Shown here: positions 28,609 through 38,146 of the stretch, piece by piece
How positions within the stretch are numbered: the stretch's first letter is position 1
How the letters are laid out: each line of letters starts with the position of its first letter
DNA from: Solemya velum gill symbiont
GTDB lineage: Bacteria; Pseudomonadota; Gammaproteobacteria; Chromatiales; Chromatiaceae
Length of the DNA stretch: 64,000 nt
Assembly (NCBI RefSeq): GCF_000787395.1
Contig: NZ_JRAA01000001.1
Coordinates: forward strand, 744,001 to 808,000
Direction of reading: 5' to 3'
Position numbers and translations under genes: made by a program
The notes under the pieces: generated by a model
What the model was told of the DNA's origin: nothing
Seen by the model: only the letters and a program-made list of their open reading frames with translations
Database searches by the model: none

Positions 28609-29688
28609 TTAACGAATTTTCAATGTTGCCAATCCAACCAGCACCAGGATCAGACTGATGATCCAGAAACGCACGATGATGGTTGGCTCTGCCCATCCCT
28701 TGAGTTCATAGTGGTGATGCAGTGGCGCCATGCGGAAGATACGTTTGCCACGTGTCTTGAATGACCACACCTGCAGCATCACCGAGAGCGTCTCGACGAC
28801 GAAAAGCCCTCCCATAATGACCAGCACGACCTCCTGCCTCACCGAAACTGCGACCACGCCGAGTGCCGCACCAATTGCAAGCGCACCGACATCACCCATG
28901 AACACCTTTGCCGGGTAGGTGTTGAACCACAAAAAACCAAGACCTGCACCAATCAGTGCCGAACAGAAAATCACCAACTCGCCAACCCCGGGGAGGTAAG
29001 GCATGTGCAGATATTCAGAAAAGTTGCTATGTCCCGACAGGTAGGCGAAAACGGCAAGCCCACCGGCGACCAGCACAGTCGGCATAATCGCCAGACCATC
29101 TAGCCCATCGGTCAGGTTCACCGCGTTGGATGAACCGACGATGACGAAATAACTCATGACAATGTAAAAAAGCCCCATATCAAACACGGCATCCTTGAAT
29201 ATCGGGATCAGGAACTGCGTCTCTTGCGGAGCTGTTGACGTCATGTAGAGGGCAGTAGCTGCACCGATACCCAGAATCGACTGCCACAGATACTTGTGTC
29301 TGGATGCCAGCCCCTTGGGGTCCTGCTTGACGATTTTTTTGTAATCATCAATAAAGCCGATGATGCCGAATCCCATGGTGGTCAGTAGTGCGATCACGAC
29401 ATAGCGGTTGCCGAGGTCTCCCCACAAGAGTGTCGCCACAGCAACTCCGGCAAGGATCATGACACCACCCATGGTTGGTGTACCCGCCTTGCTGAAATGG
29501 CTCTCCGGGCCATCGTCACGTACCGGCTGTCCCTTGTAGGTTGCCAGCTTGCGAATAATTGCCGGGCCAGCAACGAATGAGAAAATCAGGGCCGTCAGCA
29601 CACTCAGAATGGCGCGTAAGGTGATATAGCCAACGACTGCAAAGCTGCTGTCAAACTGAGCCAGGTAATTGGCAAGAAGAATCAGCAT
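28609..29688 (-). CDS. mraY: Phospho-MurNAc-pentapeptide translocase MraY
   Basis: Ten-helix membrane enzyme that transfers phospho-MurNAc-pentapeptide to undecaprenyl phosphate, giving lipid I. It is 359 residues long. The family aspartate-rich motifs are intact: [20 protein letters not shown] and the [11 protein letters not shown] loop, with APLHHHYEL near the C-terminus. It shares one base with the murF stop. Confidence 0.98.
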   Translation of the reverse strand: MLILLANYLAQFDSSFAVVGYITLRAILSVLTALIFSFVAGPAIIRKLATYKGQPVRDDGPESHFSKAGTPTMGGVMILAGVAVATLLWGDLGNRYVVIALLTTMGFGIIGFIDDYKKIVKQDPKGLASRHKYLWQSILGIGAATALYMTSTAPQETQFLIPIFKDAVFDMGLFYIVMSYFVIVGSSNAVNLTDGLDGLAIMPTVLVAGGLAVFAYLSGHSNFSEYLHMPYLPGVGELVIFCSALIGAGLGFLWFNTYPAKVFMGDVGALAIGAALGVVAVSVRQEVVLVIMGGLFVVETLSVMLQVWSFKTRGKRIFRMAPLHHHYELKGWAEPTIIVRFWIISLILVLVGLATLKIR

Positions 29689-31055
29689 CAGTTTTGCACC
29701 CCTGCGTCCATTAATAGTTGGACAACCCGCTCCATCGCCGAGGCCCTCGATCCCTTGACCAGAACAGTGTCGCCTTGAATCAGTTTTTCATTCAGAAACT
29801 GCTGCATTTCATCAAGTGATGCAGCTGCATATGCATTCTCGCCAAAAGCGTCCGCTGCATGACGACTCAGTTCACCAAACGTCAGCAGCAGATCAATTCC
29901 TGCTTCACGTGCAACCACGCCAAGATTTGCATGTTGCTGTTCAGCGCCCTCACCAAGTTCGGCAAGATCCCCCAATACAAGCACTGAACGCCCGGGCAGT
30001 TCTTTGAGAACTGTGATCGCGGCGGTGACTGAGTCCGGATTTGCGTTATAGGTGTCATCGAACACACGACAGCGTTCGGAAAAGAGCGGCATGAGACGTC
30101 CGGGGACAGGCTTCAGCCCTGCCAGCGCAGTTGCCATGTCTTGCATAGCAACTCCAGCCTCGTGCGCAACAGCAACAGCAGCAACTGCATTCATACAGTT
30201 GTGACGACCTGCAAGGGGAATAGTCAGGCTCAGTTGTTTTCCCTCAAGCACGCATTCGAATGACTGGGAAAAACCCTTCTCATCCCACTCGGAGCGAATC
30301 GACTCCTCAAGCAGGCGTACATCAACATGTTCAGAGACGCCAAATGTCACCAGCTTGTGATCACCCGCCAGGCTGCGCCACATGGACAGCCATTCGGAAT
30401 CACCATGACAAACGAATACACCGTCATCACCTAGCCCCTCGATGATCTCCGCCTTGGACTCGGCAACCCCCTGCAGAGAACCAAAACCCTCGAGGTGAGC
30501 ACGCCCGGCATTATTCAGCAGGGCAATATCCGGTTTTACAAGATGAGTGAGGTAACGGATTTCACCACGATGATTTGCACCCATCTCAATCACGGCCCAG
30601 GCTTCATCCTGCAGACCGGTGAGCGTCAACGGAACCCCGATATCGTTATTCAGATTACCCCGGGTCATCAGGACATCAGCTTTCTGATCCAGAATCGCAG
30701 AGATCATCTCCTTGACAGTGGTCTTGCCGTTACTACCGGTGAGACCAATCACGCGTGCATCGGATTTCTGTCGCCATGCAGAAGCGAGTTCACCAAAGGC
30801 ATGAAGCACATCATCAACCACTATCTGTGCAATACCGTCTTCCAGCGGGTGATCAACCAGGGCGGCAACTGCGCCATCTGCAGCCGCCTGTCCTACATAT
30901 TCATGGCCATCGAAGCGCTCACCGGAAATCGCAACAAACAGCGAATTACTTTCAACTGCACGACTGTCGCTACCGACACGGTCAAAAACCACGTCCGAGC
31001 CGATCAGCCTGCCGTCTAAAATTCTTGCTGCTTCGCTGGTGCTGAAACTGATCAT
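29688..31055 (-). CDS. murF: UDP-MurNAc-tripeptide--D-Ala-D-Ala ligase MurF
   Basis: Completes the pentapeptide by adding D-Ala-D-Ala. The ligase of 455 residues has P-loop [37 protein letters not shown] and [11 protein letters not shown]. The adjacent MurE is of the diaminopimelate type, which fits its tripeptide substrate. It overlaps murE by four bases. Confidence 0.98.
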   Translation of the reverse strand: MISFSTSEAARILDGRLIGSDVVFDRVGSDSRAVESNSLFVAISGERFDGHEYVGQAAADGAVAALVDHPLEDGIAQIVVDDVLHAFGELASAWRQKSDARVIGLTGSNGKTTVKEMISAILDQKADVLMTRGNLNNDIGVPLTLTGLQDEAWAVIEMGANHRGEIRYLTHLVKPDIALLNNAGRAHLEGFGSLQGVAESKAEIIEGLGDDGVFVCHGDSEWLSMWRSLAGDHKLVTFGVSEHVDVRLLEESIRSEWDEKGFSQSFECVLEGKQLSLTIPLAGRHNCMNAVAAVAVAHEAGVAMQDMATALAGLKPVPGRLMPLFSERCRVFDDTYNANPDSVTAAITVLKELPGRSVLVLGDLAELGEGAEQQHANLGVVAREAGIDLLLTFGELSRHAADAFGENAYAAASLDEMQQFLNEKLIQGDTVLVKGSRASAMERVVQLLMDAGVQN

Positions 31056-32575
31056 GCACTCATCTCCTCGAAACAGCGCCTGGCCACCTCGACATCACTG
31101 AAATGGGTGCGTCGGTCACCGATAATCTGGTACTCCTCGTGTCCCTTACCTGCGATCAGGACAAGGTCATCCGCAGATGCCTGCTGAAGGGCAAGAGCAA
31201 TTGCCTGCGCCCGATCAAGTTCGATTTGGCTCTTTGCCTGATCAGCAACACCCTCAAGAATCTGATCAACGATCAACTGCGGCTCCTCGGAACGCGGGTT
31301 GTCACTTGTAATGACGAGGCGGTCGGCAAGAGAATTCGCAACGCGCCCCATCTCTGCACGCTTGCCCTGATCACGGTCACCACCGCATCCAAATACACAC
31401 CAGAGGTCACCCTGTGTATGCTCGCGACACGCATCCAGCGCCTTCTCAAGTGCATCCGGGGTATGTGCATAATCGACAACAACCGTTGCCGCATTCTCCC
31501 TGGTCAGCAGTTGCATGCGACCAGGTACGGGCTGCACCTGCGAGAGTAGAAAGATCGCCTGCTTGAGAGAGTGCCCCAGTGAAATCAGCGCACCTGCTGA
31601 CAACAGCAGGTTATCAACATTGAAACGCCCGAACAGACCTGTATGCATTCTCTCCACATCACCCATGTAGTGCAGGTCAAATGCCAGGCCGGCCGCCGTG
31701 GTTTCTATTTTTTCTGCCGCAAGGCCCGATTCGAGCGCATGCATCTCACCCCTTGATGAAACAGGAATTAACTTCACACCGTCATCCAGGACAGAGGAGA
31801 TTGTTTCAGCATAGTCATCATCGAAATTGATGACCGCCGCTTTCAGCCCCGGCATCCTGAACAGCCGCGCCTTGGCATCGCCATAGGCCTCCATGCTGCC
31901 GTGGTAATCAAGATGGTCACGACTGAGATTGGTAAATACGGCAACATCAAAACGGGCACCGGCAACTCTTCCCTGCGTCATCGCATGTGACGAAACTTCC
32001 ATGGCGACGGAAGAGCACCCCGTATCATGCATCTCTGCCAGAAGCCCCTGCAGGGTCACCGCATCAGGCGTGGTATGGGTTGCCGATGACAACTCTCCCG
32101 GTGTGCCGTTGCCAATGGTCCCGATCATGCAAGCATGGCTTTGCAGGTTCAACGCATGTGCAAGCATCCAGGCACAACTGGTTTTTCCATTGGTTCCGGT
32201 AATACCGACAAGATCAAGCTTCGCTGAAGGGTCGCCATAAAACCTGGCTGCAATCACACCAGCCGCCTGCGTCAGCTCTTCAAGCGCGACAACAGGAATG
32301 ACAGACGACGCACCTTCAATACGCTCTGCGTTCCAACGCTCATCAATTTCGGCCACTACAGCAATTGCACCCTGCGACACCACTGTGTCGAGATAATCGA
32401 GACCATGAGAGCGCAGACCAGCACGCGCAATAAACAACGAACCCGGTTTAACCTCGCGGCTATCCTGGGTTACAGAGGTGACTGCCAACTGCGCCACCTC
32501 CTGCGGTAGCGTAACGATACCGGTGAGCAGGCTATCCAGGATTATCATCTGCTTGCGTTTGTCGGCAGCCATCAT
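31052..32575 (-). CDS. murE: UDP-MurNAc-L-Ala-D-Glu--meso-diaminopimelate ligase MurE
   Basis: Adds the third stem-peptide residue. P-loop GITGTNGKTSCAW and the DNPR motif (ITSDNPRSEEP), which recognises meso-diaminopimelate rather than lysine, are both present; this sets the cell-wall chemistry of the organism. Length is 507 residues, or 506 from a second in-frame ATG one codon later at 32572. It overlaps ftsI by four bases. Confidence 0.98.
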   Translation of the reverse strand: MMAADKRKQMIILDSLLTGIVTLPQEVAQLAVTSVTQDSREVKPGSLFIARAGLRSHGLDYLDTVVSQGAIAVVAEIDERWNAERIEGASSVIPVVALEELTQAAGVIAARFYGDPSAKLDLVGITGTNGKTSCAWMLAHALNLQSHACMIGTIGNGTPGELSSATHTTPDAVTLQGLLAEMHDTGCSSVAMEVSSHAMTQGRVAGARFDVAVFTNLSRDHLDYHGSMEAYGDAKARLFRMPGLKAAVINFDDDYAETISSVLDDGVKLIPVSSRGEMHALESGLAAEKIETTAAGLAFDLHYMGDVERMHTGLFGRFNVDNLLLSAGALISLGHSLKQAIFLLSQVQPVPGRMQLLTRENAATVVVDYAHTPDALEKALDACREHTQGDLWCVFGCGGDRDQGKRAEMGRVANSLADRLVITSDNPRSEEPQLIVDQILEGVADQAKSQIELDRAQAIALALQQASADDLVLIAGKGHEEYQIIGDRRTHFSDVEVARRCFEEMSA

Positions 32576-34365
32576 TGCGTGCCCCCCATCGCTGTCAGAT
32601 GCAGTGGAGGGCGTGGCACATCACTGTCGGGAGCGATATTCATCAACTGCAGCGCGTGCCCCATGACATCGGCAAAAACAGGCCCTGCGACCTGTCCGCC
32701 GTAATACACATCACCTTTTGGCTCTTCGAAAACCGTCACCAGCACGAGCCTCGGATTTGATGCGGGAGCAATACCGGCAAATAGCGCACGATAGCGCTTA
32801 TCGGTATAACCATCCTTGCCGACTTTTTTCACAGTACCCGTCTTACCGGCAACACGGTAACCGGCGATTGCGGCAAGCGGCGCTGTCCCCTCTGTTGAGA
32901 CGACCGCCTCCATCATCTCGCGAACATCACGCGCAATGTCATGATCCAGAATGCGCTGCTGGTCCAGCGGCTGCGAGCTTTTCAGCAAGGTCACCGGGCG
33001 CTTGATGCCATCGGCAGCAATCACGCTATAGGCCTGTGCCAGTTGCAACGCAGATACCGACAGTCCGTAACCGAAAGCGAGAGTCGCTTTTTCGATCTCT
33101 GCCCAGCGGCTGTAGTTAGGTAGATGACCACTACTCTCACCGGGAAAGCCGACGCCGGTAGAGAGACCAAATCCAAATGAATCGAGCATGCGCCAGTACT
33201 CTTCGCTCTTCATCTGCAGGGCGATGGTTGCCGCACCAACATTACTTGACTTGCGCAACACGCCGGCGAGGTCGAGCTCGCCATAGGTTTTCGGATCCTT
33301 AATTGTGTTCGACCCGACCTTGAGCAGCCCCTTACGAGTTGTTTTTATTCTTGATTTTGCATCGACAACACCCAACTGCATTGCCGATGAAACCGTGATT
33401 GGTTTCATGGTCGAGCCTGGCTCAAACGTATCAACGACGGCACGGTTACGCAGACGTCCACCACGGTTGCTGCGATTTGCATTGGGATTAAACGATGGCT
33501 GGTTGACCATCGCCAGTACTTCACCGGTGGTCACATCCAGTAACACCAGCGATGCTGAATTTGCCTTGTGCTTGCTAACTGCGTTCTTCAGCGCCCTGTA
33601 GGCGAAATACTGCAAACGCCTGTCGAGGCTGAGCGTGACATCCTCTCCCGATTTTGCATCCTTGATACTTTGCAGGACATCAAACAGCTGTCGCCTGGCA
33701 TCCCGACGTACCAACTGCTCCCCACTGTGCGGCCGCAACGCCTCCTCGTAGAGTAGCTCGATACCCTCCTGCCCACTGTCATCACGCCCGGCAAAACCGA
33801 CAACGTGGGCAAACACCTCGCCAGACGGATAGTAACGACGATACTCACGCTTGATGTTGACGCAACGAATTCCTGACTCATCAGCAACGCTGAGTACGTG
33901 CGCTGCGTCCTGCGGCTTAAGCCAGCGCTTGAGATAGACAAAGCGCTTGTTGCTGTAGAGAGCCAGGCGCTGACGCAATGCATCCGGGTCCTGCTTGAGT
34001 GCGGAAGCCAGGGTACGAACTGTCTGACTATCCTGTTTGATGCAACTGGGGTCAGCCCATATGGAGTCAACAGGCGTACTCACTGCCAGTACCTCGCCAT
34101 TGCGATCAAAAATGCGCCCGCGCTCGGCAGAAACAGGTACTTTCCTGAGGTTCTGACGATCACCATGCTTTTGCAGAAAATCTGTTCGGCTCACCTGTTG
34201 ATACCAGGCACCTGCCACCAGCACACTCGCGACGAGGAAAATAACGAACAGCATAAAACGGCGACGCATATCATAAGCAGGTACCGGCAAGGCAGCAGCT
34301 TGCCTGGCCTTACTCTTGCGCAGGCGGCTTGCAGCAGATTCCTGGTTTTTAACGCGCTTCTTCAA
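32572..34365 (-). CDS. ftsI: Septal peptidoglycan transpeptidase FtsI (PBP3)
   Basis: Class B penicillin-binding protein that cross-links septal peptidoglycan with FtsW. It has a basic cytoplasmic tail, one membrane helix (about 37-56), a pedestal domain and a transpeptidase domain with S318-TM-K321, S373-S-N375 and K508-T-G. At 597 residues it is standard. It overlaps ftsL and murE by four bases each. Confidence 0.98.
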   Translation of the reverse strand: MKKRVKNQESAASRLRKSKARQAAALPVPAYDMRRRFMLFVIFLVASVLVAGAWYQQVSRTDFLQKHGDRQNLRKVPVSAERGRIFDRNGEVLAVSTPVDSIWADPSCIKQDSQTVRTLASALKQDPDALRQRLALYSNKRFVYLKRWLKPQDAAHVLSVADESGIRCVNIKREYRRYYPSGEVFAHVVGFAGRDDSGQEGIELLYEEALRPHSGEQLVRRDARRQLFDVLQSIKDAKSGEDVTLSLDRRLQYFAYRALKNAVSKHKANSASLVLLDVTTGEVLAMVNQPSFNPNANRSNRGGRLRNRAVVDTFEPGSTMKPITVSSAMQLGVVDAKSRIKTTRKGLLKVGSNTIKDPKTYGELDLAGVLRKSSNVGAATIALQMKSEEYWRMLDSFGFGLSTGVGFPGESSGHLPNYSRWAEIEKATLAFGYGLSVSALQLAQAYSVIAADGIKRPVTLLKSSQPLDQQRILDHDIARDVREMMEAVVSTEGTAPLAAIAGYRVAGKTGTVKKVGKDGYTDKRYRALFAGIAPASNPRLVLVTVFEEPKGDVYYGGQVAGPVFADVMGHALQLMNIAPDSDVPRPPLHLTAMGGTQ

Positions 34366-34625
34366 GGCTCAAGCACCTGTATCTGTTCTATAGAAGGCAT
34401 ATGCATCGAAAGCTTTTCACGTGCCAGCTCTTCAATTCGTACATACCCGGCGAATGTCGCCAGTTCGAGCTGCAGCTTGCCCCATGTAATCTGTAATTCA
34501 TCGAGCTGCACACGCAGCGACTCTTTTTCAGCAAACAACTCACGGCGCTGCTGCTGCGTCTCGACCAGTGCGAGGCCGGACCACACCACGGCCACGATCA
34601 AAGTGCTCAGCACCAGCCACTTCAT
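34362..34625 (-). CDS. ftsL: Cell division protein FtsL
   Basis: Small bitopic divisome protein of 87 residues, with a membrane helix at about 3-20 followed by a leucine-zipper-like periplasmic coiled coil. Identity rests on size, topology and the fixed place between rsmH and ftsI. It partners FtsB and FtsQ to activate FtsWI. It overlaps both neighbours by four bases. Confidence 0.93.
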   Translation of the reverse strand: MKWLVLSTLIVAVVWSGLALVETQQQRRELFAEKESLRVQLDELQITWGKLQLELATFAGYVRIEELAREKLSMHMPSIEQIQVLEP

Positions 34626-35554
34626 GCCGCCAGCCTCTCGGCGACACGCAGTCTCGAACTGCGTGCACGCGGATTTCTGTTAATCTCCTCTTCGCCGGGC
34701 GCCACCGGCTTACCAACCAGGCGCATTGGCGCATGCATTCCCTCGCTTGATACCGGCAATCCCTTCGGCAGGTGATCCGCGGTAGACTGATAACGCATAA
34801 AGCGTTTAACCAGGCGATCTTCCAGCGAGTGGAAACTGATCACTACCAGGCGTCCACCCGGCTTCAGCACTTCCAGTGATTGTTGCAATGCTGATTCGAC
34901 CTGCTCGAGCTCACGATTCAGCTTGATGCGCAACGCCTGGAAGGTACGTGTCGCCGGATGCTTACCCTTCTCCTTTCGCGGTACTGACGCCTCAACAAGC
35001 TGTGCCAGCTGCAAGGTCGTAACAATTGGCTGTTCATCTCGCTGCGTCACTATCGCTGTAGCGATGCGCCCGGCAAATCGTTCTTCGCCGTAACGCCTCA
35101 ATACATCGCGAATCTCCTCCTGCGATGCAGTTGCCAGCCAATCAGCCGCAGTCATGGACTCACGCTGATCCATACGCATATCGAGCGGCCCGTCACGCAT
35201 GAAGCTAAATCCACGCTCATCTTCGTCTAATTGCGGCGAAGAAACGCCAAGATCAAGCAAAATACCGTCAACCTTGCCCGTTTTTCCTGCTTCGGCAGCC
35301 ACTTCCGCCAAGGCTTCAAAACCTTTATGGAACATCTGGAAGCGAGGATCATCACCAAAACGCTGCTGCGCACAGGCAACAGCGGCGGCATCCCGGTCAA
35401 TCCCGATCAAGCGCCCGTCCGTTCCAAGCTGTTCCAGAATTTTTGCACTGTGCCCTCCACGCCCGAAAGTCCCATCGATATAGACGCCGTCAGGCTTAAC
35501 CGACAGCGCCTCCAGTGTCTCGTTGAGTAGCACTGGAACATGTTCGTTCTCCAT
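34622..35554 (-). CDS. rsmH: 16S rRNA (cytosine1402-N4)-methyltransferase RsmH
   Basis: SAM-dependent methylation of C1402 in the ribosomal P site; its partner RsmI, which methylates the 2'-O of the same base, is encoded nearby at 37238-38092. The 310 residues start [13 protein letters not shown] and contain [34 protein letters not shown] and [13 protein letters not shown]. The gap to mraZ is four bases. Confidence 0.98.
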   Translation of the reverse strand: MENEHVPVLLNETLEALSVKPDGVYIDGTFGRGGHSAKILEQLGTDGRLIGIDRDAAAVACAQQRFGDDPRFQMFHKGFEALAEVAAEAGKTGKVDGILLDLGVSSPQLDEDERGFSFMRDGPLDMRMDQRESMTAADWLATASQEEIRDVLRRYGEERFAGRIATAIVTQRDEQPIVTTLQLAQLVEASVPRKEKGKHPATRTFQALRIKLNRELEQVESALQQSLEVLKPGGRLVVISFHSLEDRLVKRFMRYQSTADHLPKGLPVSSEGMHAPMRLVGKPVAPGEEEINRNPRARSSRLRVAERLAA

Positions 35555-35558
35555 AGGG

Positions 35559-36026
35559 TTAGAGCATCAACTGCTGCAGACTGTCAGAAACTTCCGAGTC
35601 CGTCTGTCTTGCAGCTTCCAGGCAGGCTGCGTTTTGCTCCTCAAGCGCCGCTTCAGACCAGATCTCGAAACGTTTGCCCATTCCGACAATGCCGACCTGG
35701 GCATTGGCATCCAGCCCAGCGTGCACACGATGTGACGCCGGCAGCAGAATCCTGCCCTGCCCGTCAAGTTCAAGTTCAAAGAGATTGGTAAAGAGGATGT
35801 GTTTAAGGACAGCATTTTCATGTTTCAATGACGGCAGGGATGCAATCATCTCGGCAGTTGTCTCCCACTCGTCCCATGGATACATCCACAGGCAGGAACC
35901 GCCTGTCGGGTGAATCGTCACCGCGACGCGGGAACCGCAACGCTCGCGCAAGCGATCGCGGTGTCGCGCTGGTATCGCGACCCGGCCCTTTGCATCCATC
36001 TTGACGAGGTTGGTTCCAAAATACAT
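35559..36026 (-). CDS. mraZ: Transcriptional regulator MraZ
   Basis: First gene of the dcw cluster. MraZ binds direct TGGGN-type repeats in its own promoter and damps dcw expression. The ATG at 36026 gives 155 residues starting MYFGTN; an in-frame start at 36128 would add 34 residues and read through the operator and promoter. Two AbrB-like half-domains carry the DxxGR motifs (DAKGRVAIP and DGQGRILLP). Its operator at 36051-36076 lies directly upstream. Confidence 0.97.
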   Translation of the reverse strand: MYFGTNLVKMDAKGRVAIPARHRDRLRERCGSRVAVTIHPTGGSCLWMYPWDEWETTAEMIASLPSLKHENAVLKHILFTNLFELELDGQGRILLPASHRVHAGLDANAQVGIVGMGKRFEIWSEAALEEQNAACLEAARQTDSEVSDSLQQLML

Positions 36027-36050
36027 AAATAGCCCTTTTAAGGGATTTCT

Positions 36051-36076
36051 CCCCCTATTTCCCCACTTTCCCCCAC
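36051..36076 (-). promoter_or_regulatory. MraZ operator: three direct repeats on a 10-bp period
   Basis: On the minus strand GTGGGG (36076-36071), GTGGGG (36066-36061) and AGGGGG (36056-36051) follow each other with exactly four bases between, a period of 10 bp. This is the spacing reported for MraZ boxes. The third repeat is degenerate at two positions. They lie just downstream of the -10, around and beyond the predicted start, suited to autorepression. Confidence 0.85.
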
Positions 36077-36086
36077 ATACACCTAA

Positions 36087-36115
36087 ATAATAGGCTGGAT
36101 TAGCGGTCGAGTCAA
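36087..36115 (-). promoter_or_regulatory. Sigma-70 promoter of the dcw cluster
   Basis: TTGACT (36115-36110), 17 bases, TATTAT (36092-36087), each with a single mismatch to the consensus hexamer. The predicted start is near 36080, next to the MraZ boxes and about 54 bases before the mraZ ATG. This is the strongest core promoter I see in the window. Confidence 0.8.
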
Positions 36116-36268
36116 GGTCAATGGACAAAAAAAGACTGAATTTACAATCACTTACAGCTGATGCGCTGTTTTTAAAAAAGCTCGCTTAAAACATCTCCAT
36201 AAAGAATGCTTTTAAAGTGAATTATTAAGATAAGTAGATCAAATAGAGAACAAAGGCGAAAAAAAGTG

Positions 36269-36630
36269 GGGTGAGAGCCGACCGATAAGCCGGGTTCTGT
36301 CGTGGATAATCATTCATCTAGGGGATGCGTCGCCACATCCCTCGAGCGACCTACCCGAAAGCGCCTGCGGACCACAGACTGCAACAAGTGCACGCTTTCC
36401 TATTTGGTCTTGCTCCGGGTGGGGTTTACCATGCCACAACTGTTGCCAGTTGCGCGGTGCGCCCTTACCGCACCATTTCACCCTTACCGGCCCCGAGGGG
36501 CTTAGGCGGTATCTTTTCTGCGGCACTTTCCGTCGGATTTCTCCGCCCAGGCGTTACCTGGCACCCTGTCCTGTGGAGCCCGGACTTTCCTCTCCCGCTT
36601 GCGCGGCAGCGATCATCTGGTCGACTCTCG
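36269..36630 (-). ncRNA. rnpB: RNase P RNA (bacterial type A)
   Basis: Catalytic RNA that trims the 5' ends of tRNA precursors with the RnpA protein. The minus strand contains the conserved blocks GAGGAAAGTCCGGGCTCC, GGGTGCCAGGTAACGCCTGG, GGTAAGGGTGAAATGGTGCG and the 3' block AGAACCCGGCTTATCGGTC. The ends pair as the P1 stem: GAGAGTCGACC near 36629 with GGTCGGCTCTC near 36283-36273. Ends are set to within a few bases. Open frames on the plus strand here are shadows of this RNA. Confidence 0.97.
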
Positions 36631-36688
36631 CGAGCAAGGTACTACTTTCGGTGGCAAGTTGCAACCAACAACTTTTGCCACTCACACC

Positions 36689-36716
36689 CTTGAATCCGCA
36701 AACCCCCGCCCTATAT
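36689..36716 (+). promoter_or_regulatory. Sigma-32 heat-shock promoter of the Hsp20 gene
   Basis: CTTGAA (36689-36694), 14 bases, CCCTATAT (36709-36716). The sigma-32 consensus is CTTGAA with a C-rich CCCCATAT and a 13-15 base spacer; only one base differs. The predicted start is near 36724, giving a 48-base leader with an AGAGGAG ribosome site. Confidence 0.75.
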
Positions 36717-36771
36717 TTATTTCAGGAACAGAAATTTACTGAATATCTGAATTATCAGAGGAGATAAAACT

Positions 36772-37203
36772 ATGGCTATCATGACACGCGACCCCTGGAG
36801 TTTGCTTGACCAGTGGAACAGGGAGTTGAACCAGCTGCCTTCAAGAGGCGATGACACCAGTCGTGTCGAGGGCAGTGACTGGACGCCTGCGGTGGATATC
36901 AAGGAAGAGGATGATCGCTTCGTTCTGCACGCCGACATTCCCGGCGTCAGCGCAGATGAAATCGAGCTTTCCATGGATCAGAATGTGCTTACCATCAAGG
37001 GAGAGCGTAAACACGAGTCTACTGAAAGTGGACAAGGCTTCAAGCGAGTGGAACGCTCTCACGGCATATTCGCACGCCGTTTTGCACTGCCAGAAGGTGT
37101 TGATGCCGAACACATCAGCGCCTCCAGCAAGGATGGCGTACTTGAAGTAGTGATCCCCAAGCAGGAACCACAGTCGCCACGCCGCATCTCGGTACAGTCT
37201 TAA
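36772..37203 (+). CDS. Small heat-shock protein, Hsp20 / alpha-crystallin family
   Basis: ATP-independent holdase that binds unfolding proteins. The 143 residues begin with an aromatic N-terminal arm (DPWSLLDQWNREL), then an alpha-crystallin domain (about 40-130) with ADIPGVSADEIELSM and the FARRFALPEGVD segment. The C-terminal RRISVQS carries an I-x-V oligomerisation motif. It stands alone between rnpB and rsmI and has a sigma-32-type promoter. Confidence 0.94.
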   Translation: MAIMTRDPWSLLDQWNRELNQLPSRGDDTSRVEGSDWTPAVDIKEEDDRFVLHADIPGVSADEIELSMDQNVLTIKGERKHESTESGQGFKRVERSHGIFARRFALPEGVDAEHISASSKDGVLEVVIPKQEPQSPRRISVQS

Positions 37204-37220
37204 GCGACAACAAATGGATT

Positions 37221-37242
37221 CCTGATCGCGCAGGCGATCAGG
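37221..37242. terminator. Hairpin between convergent Hsp20 and rsmI genes
   Basis: CCTGATCGC (37221-37229), a GCAG loop, GCGATCAGG (37234-37242): a perfect 9-bp stem. It overlaps the rsmI stop codon. Only a short CTTTC follows on the plus strand and no T-run on the minus strand, so it is a weak or bidirectional terminator at best. Confidence 0.45.
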
Positions 37243-38092
37243 GCTCTTTCATCTCCATGGCACGCTGATAGAGCTCTTTTTTACGCAAATCTGTCAGGCG
37301 CGCCACCATCGCTGCTGCCTGACTTGGTGGTAACTCATCCAGTGCAGCTTTGAGCAGCTTGTCGACACCGATGACCAGCTCTTCACCACCACCCTCCGGT
37401 GCAGGCTCAACCAGGACCACCATCTCGCCACGCGTCTGGTTTGCATCGTCTGTAAGCATCTCGAGAAGCTCACCCGACGTTCCACTAAGAAGAGTTTCAT
37501 ACTGCTTGGTCAGCTCTCTCGCTATCACCACCTGCCTGCTGGCCTCGAAAACCGTTCTGAAATCCTCGAGTGATTCACGCAAACGGTGAGATGATTCATA
37601 AAAGATCAGTGTGTGTGGCAGATTCATCAACTCCTCGAGCCGCGACCTACGCTTTGAACTGTTGCGCGGTAAAAAACCCTCGAACTGAAAGCGGTCGGAA
37701 GGTAAGCCGGAAACGCTCAGCGCCGTGATAACGGCACTTGGCCCGGGCACCGGAACCACGCGCGCCCCCGCCTCTCGACACGCACGCACAACGACAAAGC
37801 CCGGATCACTGATCAGTGGCGTTCCCGCATCACTGACCAACGCAACCGAAAGCCCCGAGGAGAGCTTGTCGATCAACTGACCACTACGTTTCTCTTCATT
37901 GTGCTCATGCACAGAAAGCAACTCGGCGCGAATCCCCAACGCACTTAACAGTTGCCCCGTGTGACGGGTATCCTCGGCAGCGACAAGATCAACTTCAGAC
38001 AGAATCCTGACTGCACGTCGTGAAATATCTTCAAGATTTCCTATCGGCGTGGCAACGATATAGAGAACGCCCGATTTTTGTTCAGTTGACAT
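37238..38092 (-). CDS. rsmI: 16S rRNA (cytidine1402-2'-O)-methyltransferase RsmI
   Basis: SAM-dependent 2'-O methylation of C1402, next to the base modified by RsmH. The ATG at 38092 is preferred: it has a GGAG site and gives LYIVATPIGNLEDIS close to the N-terminus, as in the family (284 residues). A TTG at 38140 would extend it by 16 residues. Tetrapyrrole-methylase motifs AEDTRHTGQLL, VSDAGTPLISDPG and PGPSAVITALSVSGLP are present. It is divergent from lpoA with 54 bases between, the usual arrangement. Confidence 0.97.
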   Translation of the reverse strand: MSTEQKSGVLYIVATPIGNLEDISRRAVRILSEVDLVAAEDTRHTGQLLSALGIRAELLSVHEHNEEKRSGQLIDKLSSGLSVALVSDAGTPLISDPGFVVVRACREAGARVVPVPGPSAVITALSVSGLPSDRFQFEGFLPRNSSKRRSRLEELMNLPHTLIFYESSHRLRESLEDFRTVFEASRQVVIARELTKQYETLLSGTSGELLEMLTDDANQTRGEMVVLVEPAPEGGGEELVIGVDKLLKAALDELPPSQAAAMVARLTDLRKKELYQRAMEMKEP

Positions 38093-38146
38093 CACCGCTC
38101 CGAGTTCCGATACTGAATCCTTCACAGGAGTACGATTCAAAATAAT

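Noticed and set aside
36027-36128. N-terminal extension of MraZ by 34 residues
   Set aside because: This stretch is the promoter and MraZ operator, and homologues start at MYFGTN or a close equivalent.
36302-36767. Three overlapping plus-strand open frames
   Set aside because: They lie on the strand opposite RNase P RNA and its flanks; the RNA conserved blocks explain the sequence.
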